NCBI GenBank assembly: GCA_900772425.1
Contig: CAAHEK010000202.1
Coordinates: 1-9,783 of the forward strand
Origin: an uncultured Lachnospira sp.
GTDB taxonomy: Bacteria; Bacillota; Clostridia; Lachnospirales; Lachnospiraceae
Direction: 5' to 3'
Length of the DNA: 9,783 nucleotides
Positions 5,475 through 9,783 of the stretch are shown here, one piece after another. The position numbers and the translations under genes were made by a program. A model generated the notes under the pieces. That model made no database searches. It was not told where the DNA came from and saw only the letters and a list, made by a program, of their open reading frames with translations. How positions within the stretch are numbered: position 1 is the first letter of the stretch; each line of letters starts with the position of its first letter.

Positions 5475-6917
5475 ATGATTATTCAGGAAGAATTAGATAT
5501 TATGCAAAAGCTGACTATATTATCTGATGCAGCCAAGTATGATGCATCCTGTGCATCCAGTGGTGTATCCAAGAAGAATAATGGAGTTGGAATAGGGAAT
5601 TCAAGTGCTGCCGGTATATGTCATACATTTACGGCAGATGGCAGGTGTGTCTCCTTGTTAAAGATTTTGTTTACTAACGAATGTATATTTAACTGTAAGT
5701 ATTGCATTAACAGATCATCTAATGATGTTGTAAGAGCTACATTTACACCCGAGGAGGTGTGTAGTCTTACTATGGAATTTTACAGGCGTAATTATATTGA
5801 GGGACTTTTTCTAAGTTCAGGAATCATAATAAGTCCGGATGAGACTATGAAGCGTTTATTGGAAACTGTTATGCTGCTTCGTAATAAGTATCATTTTGGC
5901 GGATATATTCATTTGAAAGCTATTCCGGGTGCATCACAGGATATTATAGATATGGCTGGATGGTTTGTTGACAGAATGAGTGTCAATCTTGAGCTTCCAA
6001 CGGCAGATGGTCTTAAGAAGTTAGCACCTGGAAAGTCAAGAGAGAACATCTTAAAGCCTATGAGAAGAATACAGGCCGGCATTAATAATTCAAAGATGTA
6101 TCTAAAGGATAATAATCATTATGATGACGGCAATAACAATATTGTTAATCCTGATAGTTTGATTAGTGATATTAACATGATTAATGATGCCAATAAGTTT
6201 CTTAGTTATAATTTGCAGGATTCATTTCATTCGCCTGTTGTTAAGGGACAACAGAAGAAGCATTTTGTACCTGCCGGTCAGAGTACACAGATGATAGTTG
6301 GAGCGACAGATGAGACAGATTACCATTTGATGACGGTTACAGACAGTTTATATAAGAATTTTGGTTTAAAGAGAGTTTATTATTCTGCATTTATTAATAT
6401 TAACAATGATGATTCTCTTCCATTTCAGGAAAGTAAAGAGGCAGTTCCACTGTTAAGAGAACACAGATTATATCAGGCAGACTGGCTTTTAAGATTTTAT
6501 GGTTTCAAGGTTACAGAGCTTTTATCGGAGAACAAACCTAATTTTAATGTGTTAATTGATCCTAAATGCGACTGGGCTTTGAGAAATCTTGACAGATTTC
6601 CTGTTGAGATTAACAAGGCTGATTATTACACCTTGTTAAGAGTTCCGGGAATTGGTGTTAATTCAGCTAAGAGAATTATTAAAGCAAGGCGTACTGCCAT
6701 TATAGATTTTAATGACTTGAAAAAGATGGGAGTTGTACTTAAGAGAGCAATATTTTTTATAACCTGTAAAGGCAAGATGCTTGTTAAGTTTCCGTATAAT
6801 GAAGATTATATCGTTAATGAACTTATAAGCACACAACAGAAGGAAAGATATAGAATTGAAGAAAGGCAGTCATTTCGCCAGCTCTCACTATTTGATGACT
6901 TTAATGTTGCAAATTAA
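5475..6917 (+). CDS. Putative DNA modification/repair radical SAM protein (TIGR03916-like)
   Basis: This is a 480-residue radical SAM protein. The 4Fe-4S/SAM cysteines are Cys70, Cys74 and Cys77 in CIFNCKYC. Further family blocks are GLFLSSGI (110-117), GGYIHLKAIPGAS (142-154), VNLELPT (170-176), LAPGKSRENILKPM (183-196) and VPAGQSTQMIVGATDETD (265-282). The C-terminal part has a helix-hairpin-helix, LLRVPGIGVNSAKRII (387-402), a DNA-binding element. The extreme C-terminus has QLSLF (469-473), the consensus beta-clamp-binding peptide. Residues about 205-262 are an Asn/Asp-rich stretch that looks longer than usual for the family. The start at 5475 has AAGGAG six bases upstream. A TTG start at 5442 lacks one. 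The family is uncharacterised. A DNA role is inferred from the HhH, clamp motif, SOS boxes and the downstream partner. Confidence 0.88.
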   Translation: MIIQEELDIMQKLTILSDAAKYDASCASSGVSKKNNGVGIGNSSAAGICHTFTADGRCVSLLKILFTNECIFNCKYCINRSSNDVVRATFTPEEVCSLTMEFYRRNYIEGLFLSSGIIISPDETMKRLLETVMLLRNKYHFGGYIHLKAIPGASQDIIDMAGWFVDRMSVNLELPTADGLKKLAPGKSRENILKPMRRIQAGINNSKMYLKDNNHYDDGNNNIVNPDSLISDINMINDANKFLSYNLQDSFHSPVVKGQQKKHFVPAGQSTQMIVGATDETDYHLMTVTDSLYKNFGLKRVYYSAFININNDDSLPFQESKEAVPLLREHRLYQADWLLRFYGFKVTELLSENKPNFNVLIDPKCDWALRNLDRFPVEINKADYYTLLRVPGIGVNSAKRIIKARRTAIIDFNDLKKMGVVLKRAIFFITCKGKMLVKFPYNEDYIVNELISTQQKERYRIEERQSFRQLSLFDDFNVAN

Positions 6918-6988
6918 AAGAATAAGGGTAATATTATTCATTTTCTTTTGGCATTCGATATTTGATATGAGTATAAAAGGTGGAAATT

Positions 6989-7762
6989 ATGATCAATGAA
7001 AAGATGGTTGTATTTTTGTGTAATGACGAGATTGAGGACATTTTTACTGCGATTTATATGGCATGGTGCGAAGGAACAAGTCATACTGATGTAAGAATTG
7101 TGACATCCTGTATGACCTATTCTATGTTTGAGGAATACAGACATGTGTCCTCAGATACGGTTTTAGCTGATAAGGTAGGAAGAAGTATTATTAACAAATT
7201 ATCACATGAGATTTATATTAATGTTTTACAAGTATTGTTATCTGATTATGATGATAAAGCTTCATGTGTATATAAGTTTTTGCAGAGGGCATTCAAGAGC
7301 GGCAGATATGTAATCGATAATTTACAAGATGATAATATTTCAAGATTTAATAAGATATCTAAGAATTTTAGCAATGAGGCTCATTGGTATATAGAAATTG
7401 TGCGTTTTTCAGAGAATGATGATGGACTATTAATAAGCAAAATAGAACCTAAGAACAATATTCTTTCGTTTGTAAGTGAGCATTTTGCAGACCGCTTGCA
7501 TTGCGAGAATTGGATTATATATGATGTTGGAAGAAAGCTGGCATCCATTCATAAAGCACATGGTAATTATGTTATTTTTCATGATGTTAATATAGAGATT
7601 ATTAATGAATTGCTGGAATTGACAGATAAAGAAGAACAATATAGGAAGCTATGGCAGACATTCTTTGAAAATATAGCAATTAAAGAAAGGGCTAATCCAT
7701 CACTACAGAGAAATAAAGTGCCTTTAAAATACAGGAAATATATGACTGAGAATTTTGATTAA
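6989..7762 (+). CDS. DUF4130 / TIGR03915-like 'probable DNA metabolism' protein, radical SAM partner
   Basis: This 257-residue protein shows the pattern of the family that habitually sits beside the radical SAM protein. The N-terminal block VVFLCNDEIEDIFTAIYMAW (7-26) matches the usual start. Central block is YIEIVRF (134-140) followed by KIEPKNNILSFVSEHFADRL (151-170) and WIIYDVGRK (175-183). The C-terminal signature is LWQTFFENIAIKERANPSLQ (221-240), then KVPLKYRKYMTE. In many other bacteria this region is fused to a uracil-DNA-glycosylase-like domain. Here no glycosylase domain is present. The ATG at 6989 follows AAAAGGTGG. A GTG at 6980 would put that site inside the gene. It lies 71 bp after the radical SAM gene with no terminator between, so they are probably co-transcribed. 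Function is unknown. Confidence 0.85.
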   Translation: MINEKMVVFLCNDEIEDIFTAIYMAWCEGTSHTDVRIVTSCMTYSMFEEYRHVSSDTVLADKVGRSIINKLSHEIYINVLQVLLSDYDDKASCVYKFLQRAFKSGRYVIDNLQDDNISRFNKISKNFSNEAHWYIEIVRFSENDDGLLISKIEPKNNILSFVSEHFADRLHCENWIIYDVGRKLASIHKAHGNYVIFHDVNIEIINELLELTDKEEQYRKLWQTFFENIAIKERANPSLQRNKVPLKYRKYMTENFD

Positions 7763-7832
7763 GATAATAAATAAGAGATAATAAAAAAACAGATAACAAA
7801 TAATAGATAACAAATAATAGATGACAGATAAT
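7762..7832 (+). repeat. Five tandem copies of a 14-bp AT-rich repeat
   Basis: Units start at 7762, 7776, 7791, 7805 and 7819, with lengths 14, 15, 14, 14 and 14. The consensus is about AGATAACAAATAAT. Copies 3 and 4 are identical; copies 1, 2 and 5 are degenerate. The array begins on the last base of the DUF4130 stop codon. Adjacent units leave no spacer. Purpose unknown: replication slippage, or protein-binding iterons. Confidence 0.8.
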
Positions 7833-7852
7833 AAAGGTCATATAAAATGGGG

Positions 7853-7886
7853 AGCCCCTCTGAAAGCTAAGCTTTACAAAGGGGCT
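7853..7886. other. Strong GC stem-loop in an AT-rich gap, possible terminator
   Basis: AGCCCCT (7853-7859) pairs with AGGGGCT (7880-7886). Inside, TGAAAGC (7861-7867) pairs with GCTTT-A-CA (7871-7878) around a TAA loop with one bulged A. Extra G runs flank it at 7849-7852 and 7888-7892. Rightward there is no T-tract. Leftward, after the integrase gene, only CCCCATTTTA follows, so it is at best a weak terminator for the minus strand. A second small hairpin, TTGTAT/ATACAA (7894-7908 region), follows. The gap 7763-8071 holds no gene that I can support. Confidence 0.5.
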
Positions 7887-8049
7887 TGGGGGATTGTATA
7901 AAATACAAATAACTTTTAATTTATCTTTTGTATTTACATTTATTATTATAGCATCTTTTTTCTGAGTTAAAAGTACTATTTTTAATCTAGTACCCCACTT
8001 TTAGGGGGATATGATGCGTGCTTGAGTAATTATATTTTATTGTCTGAGG

Positions 8050-8091
8050 TTTATATTTTATATTTTATAGTTTATTGTTTATAGTTTATTG
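8050..8091. repeat. Three tandem 14-bp repeats overlapping the integrase 3' end
   Basis: TTTATAGTTTATTG occurs at 8064-8077 and identically at 8078-8091. The preceding 14 bases (8050-8063) match at 11 of 14. The minus-strand integrase stop codon (8074-8072) lies in the middle copy, so its last five residues or so are encoded by repeat sequence. Confidence 0.75.
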
Positions 8092-9007
8092 TTATAACAC
8101 TATAATTAACTGCCTGATTCTCAGTGCTTTGAGATGTTATTAAATGATAACGGTTCATCCACTTAGTTGAAATTCCACCGTAAGATGCTACTTGTTCATA
8201 TGTTGCGCCACCTTGCAGCATATAACTGAATGAAGCATGTCTTAAAGATTGCATTGTAAAAGCCGTCGATATTTTTTTATCTTCTATGCATTTATTAATA
8301 TATTTTAATAACATCCTTTCAGTATCACGTATTTTTATACGGTTTTTTCTTTTATTTATAAATAAACATCCATCAGTTATTTTATTAATATTTATGTAAT
8401 TATCTAGAATTTTGCTTATGTCATCAGGAATATGTAGTACCCTTGCAGGTTTAATTAGTTTTCCCTTAATTGGTCTGGAAGGAATTTGAATACACAAGTC
8501 CCCCTTTGTATCACACATAATATTATTGTAATCAAGAGAACATACTTCACTATTAGTCAATCCACATTTTACAACCAATGAGGTTATTAAGAATGCTTTT
8601 AAATCATTTTCAGATATCATTAATTCTAAAATGGTATTAATTTCAGCAGGTGATGGAATAGCTTCTTTCTCAATTGTTTTATCTATGTCCGGAAGACTGT
8701 AGTCTTTTAAATAATTAGTGTAATCTATATTTCCATGATTATGCTGGTTGAATTCTATAAAATTACAAATTGACCGCATTGAAGATAATCTTGTAAGTGC
8801 TGTTGAATACGATAATTTATTTTTCTTAACCTGATCTACAAGATACTTATAGTATTTATCAGAGGCTTCAGCATCCATATGCAACGGATCTTTCTGTGTA
8901 ATCTTATCAAAATTCTTAATTATATTCCAATATTCTTTTCTGGTTCTGGGACTTAAGTTCGTTTGGAAATATATCCAGATTTTATTTTCGAATTCTTCTG
9001 TTATCAT
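8072..9007 (-). CDS. Tyrosine-recombinase/integrase-family protein with degraded catalytic residues
   Basis: This 311-residue protein has the two-part plan of tyrosine recombinases: an N-terminal SAM-like core-binding domain (about 5-100, with LSPRTRKEYWNIIKNF) and a C-terminal catalytic fold (about 115-295). The expected GLR-x-SE block reads GLTNSEV (149-155), so the first catalytic Arg is Thr151. The HxLRH box reads QSLRH (253-257): His is lost but Arg256 stays. The later GH reads GG (277-278). A candidate nucleophile Tyr287 remains in NRYHLI. It may therefore bind DNA without recombining it. Related degenerate recombinases are, as far as I recall, common in Lachnospiraceae. The start at 9007 has no convincing ribosome binding site. 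It has a strong promoter and 14-bp repeats on both sides. Confidence 0.8.
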   Translation of the reverse strand: MITEEFENKIWIYFQTNLSPRTRKEYWNIIKNFDKITQKDPLHMDAEASDKYYKYLVDQVKKNKLSYSTALTRLSSMRSICNFIEFNQHNHGNIDYTNYLKDYSLPDIDKTIEKEAIPSPAEINTILELMISENDLKAFLITSLVVKCGLTNSEVCSLDYNNIMCDTKGDLCIQIPSRPIKGKLIKPARVLHIPDDISKILDNYININKITDGCLFINKRKNRIKIRDTERMLLKYINKCIEDKKISTAFTMQSLRHASFSYMLQGGATYEQVASYGGISTKWMNRYHLITSQSTENQAVNYSVITINYKQ

Positions 9008-9061
9008 TTATTTTAAATTATTCACTTTCGTTTTTTATTTATAAATTTCTAATTATTGTTA

Positions 9062-9103
9062 TATGTATTTATTATTATGTATTTATTATTATGTTATCTG
9101 TTT
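9062..9103. repeat. 14-bp tandem repeats upstream of the integrase gene, inverted relative to the 7762 array
   Basis: TATGTATTTATTAT occurs at 9062-9075 and identically at 9076-9089, followed by a diverged unit. Read on the minus strand, the block starts AAACAGATAACA (9103-9092), identical to 7787-7798 on the plus strand, and continues with TAATAAT-type units. The repeats fill much of the predicted integrase leader RNA. Confidence 0.7.
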
Positions 9104-9108
9104 GTTCT

Positions 9109-9138
9109 ATTTTATGACGACATATGTCTATATGTCAA
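9109..9138 (-). promoter_or_regulatory. Promoter of the integrase gene with palindromic operator candidate
   Basis: On the minus strand a perfect TTGACA (9138-9133) and TAAAAT (9114-9109) are 18 bp apart. The predicted start near 9102 gives a leader of about 95 nt. The spacer contains the perfect palindrome GACATATGTC (9119-9128). A further direct copy of its half, ATATGTC (9130-9136), overlaps the -35. This layout suits a repressor site. Confidence 0.6.
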
Positions 9139-9197
9139 CAAAAAACCACCCTCCACTCTCTTTCAAAATTCACAATAAAATAATTAAGAAAGGCTTC

Positions 9198-9783
9198 CTA
9201 AACCCACGAACTATATAAATCTACTCTTCTATTACTCAACTCAGGATTTGCCATTCTGCATATACCGGTATACTCTTTTTCTATTTCGGTTACGTAATAT
9301 CCTTCTTTATCAGATACTCCAGCAAGCACTATCCCTTTCGCATCTACTGCCATGCTTCTTCCAACAAATCCTTTTGTTTCATTTATCTGCCCATATTGAT
9401 TTACTGCTACTACCGGTGTTACGTTATATATTGCTGCTGACTTTATTAGTATTTCCCATTGATCATTGTGAGGTTTATAAAAAGCTGCCGGAACACACAA
9501 TACATCAATATCATTTTTTAATCTTATCGCTCTTGAGATTTCAGGGAATCTTAAATCATAACAAACGAATACCCCGACCTTTCCAAAATCAAATTGAAAT
9601 ATCCCAAGCTCATTACCAGCAGAAAATGTATCGGATTCTCTTATTCCGAAGGCATCAAATAAATGTATTTTATCGTAATACCCTACCACACTTCCTGCTC
9701 TGTTAATTGCAAGGCTTCTGTTTTTAATTTTGTCCAGCTGCTTTACTGCATATGTTCCGGCTATTATGTTGACCTTATATTTC
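9198..9783 (-). CDS. Carbon-nitrogen hydrolase (nitrilase superfamily, Nit2/YafV-like), 5' end beyond window
   Basis: The reading frame stays open from the stop at 9198 to the window edge (194 residues visible), so the apparent GTG at 9689 is not the start. Visible family blocks are NRSLAINRAGSVVGYYDKIHLFD with catalytic Lys38 of the fragment, VFVCYDLRFPE with nucleophile Cys74, VPAAFYKPHNDQWEIL, and the C-terminal GRSMAVDAKGIVL and NRRVDLY. The catalytic Glu near the N-terminus lies outside. Closest known types are omega-amidase/Nit2 and YafV, which hydrolyse amides of alpha-keto acids or deaminated glutathione. The substrate here is not determined. The usual RARAIE element reads KSAAIY, a notable change. 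No terminator is evident after the stop. Confidence 0.88.
   Translation of the reverse strand, partial: KYKVNIIAGTYAVKQLDKIKNRSLAINRAGSVVGYYDKIHLFDAFGIRESDTFSAGNELGIFQFDFGKVGVFVCYDLRFPEISRAIRLKNDIDVLCVPAAFYKPHNDQWEILIKSAAIYNVTPVVAVNQYGQINETKGFVGRSMAVDAKGIVLAGVSDKEGYYVTEIEKEYTGICRMANPELSNRRVDLYSSWV

Noticed and set aside
7762..7832. CRISPR array
   Set aside because: The 14-bp repeats are contiguous with no unique spacers, far too short for CRISPR repeats, and no cas genes are present.
7853..7892. Standard intrinsic terminator for the radical SAM operon
   Set aside because: The stem is good, but on the plus strand it is followed by TGGGGGATTG and not by a T-tract.
9689..9689. GTG at 9689 as the start of the carbon-nitrogen hydrolase
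   Set aside because: The frame stays open upstream to the window edge and those 31 codons encode conserved family sequence.
9248..9706. Plus-strand 152-codon frame at the right edge
   Set aside because: It is antisense to the clearly coding carbon-nitrogen hydrolase, and its Leu/His-rich translation matches no family.

Overview
The window is AT-rich DNA (G+C clearly below 40% by eye) with strong GGAGG/AAGGAG ribosome binding sites, short intergenic gaps and protein families typical of gut Clostridia. It is most likely chromosomal DNA of a Lachnospiraceae-type Firmicute. That placement is inferred from composition and gene content, because no marker gene settles it.

Layout, left to right. 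Positions 1-43 are the 3' part of tRNA-Gly(GCC), followed by an intrinsic terminator. A minus-strand gene encodes a membrane-anchored, coiled-coil protein with two GA-like helical repeats and a low-complexity tail. Next is a minus-strand gene for a divergent arginase/ureohydrolase-family enzyme. Two plus-strand genes follow: a HAD phosphatase of phosphoglycolate-phosphatase type and fucO (lactaldehyde / 1,2-propanediol oxidoreductase). A long hairpin with T-tracts on both sides ends fucO and, on the other strand, a convergent gene for a ProXp/YbaK-type mischarged-tRNA(Pro) deacylase. Upstream of the deacylase on the same strand lies a 4HBT-fold acyl-CoA thioesterase.

The most interesting part is 5387-7762. 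A radical SAM protein (CxxxCxxC cluster, helix-hairpin-helix, C-terminal QLSLF) is followed 71 bp later by its usual partner, a DUF4130-type 'probable DNA metabolism' protein. Both are read from a region holding a near-perfect SOS operator (GAAC-N4-GTTC) and a second, one-mismatch operator 13 bp downstream. The operators, the HhH motif and a canonical beta-clamp-binding peptide together suggest a damage-inducible, replisome-recruited DNA repair or modification system whose chemistry I believe is undescribed.

From 7762 to about 9140 the DNA is very AT-rich. It holds a tyrosine-recombinase-family protein that has lost several catalytic residues, bracketed by three sets of 14-bp tandem repeats. 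The set beside its promoter is an inverted relative of the set after the DUF4130 gene. The recombinase gene has a good promoter (TTGACA, 18 bp, TAAAAT) with a palindromic operator in the spacer. The window ends inside a minus-strand carbon-nitrogen hydrolase (Nit2/YafV type) whose 5' end lies beyond 9783.

Most genes look like ordinary housekeeping or accessory metabolism, each with its own promoter. Only the radical SAM/DUF4130 pair forms a clear functional unit.
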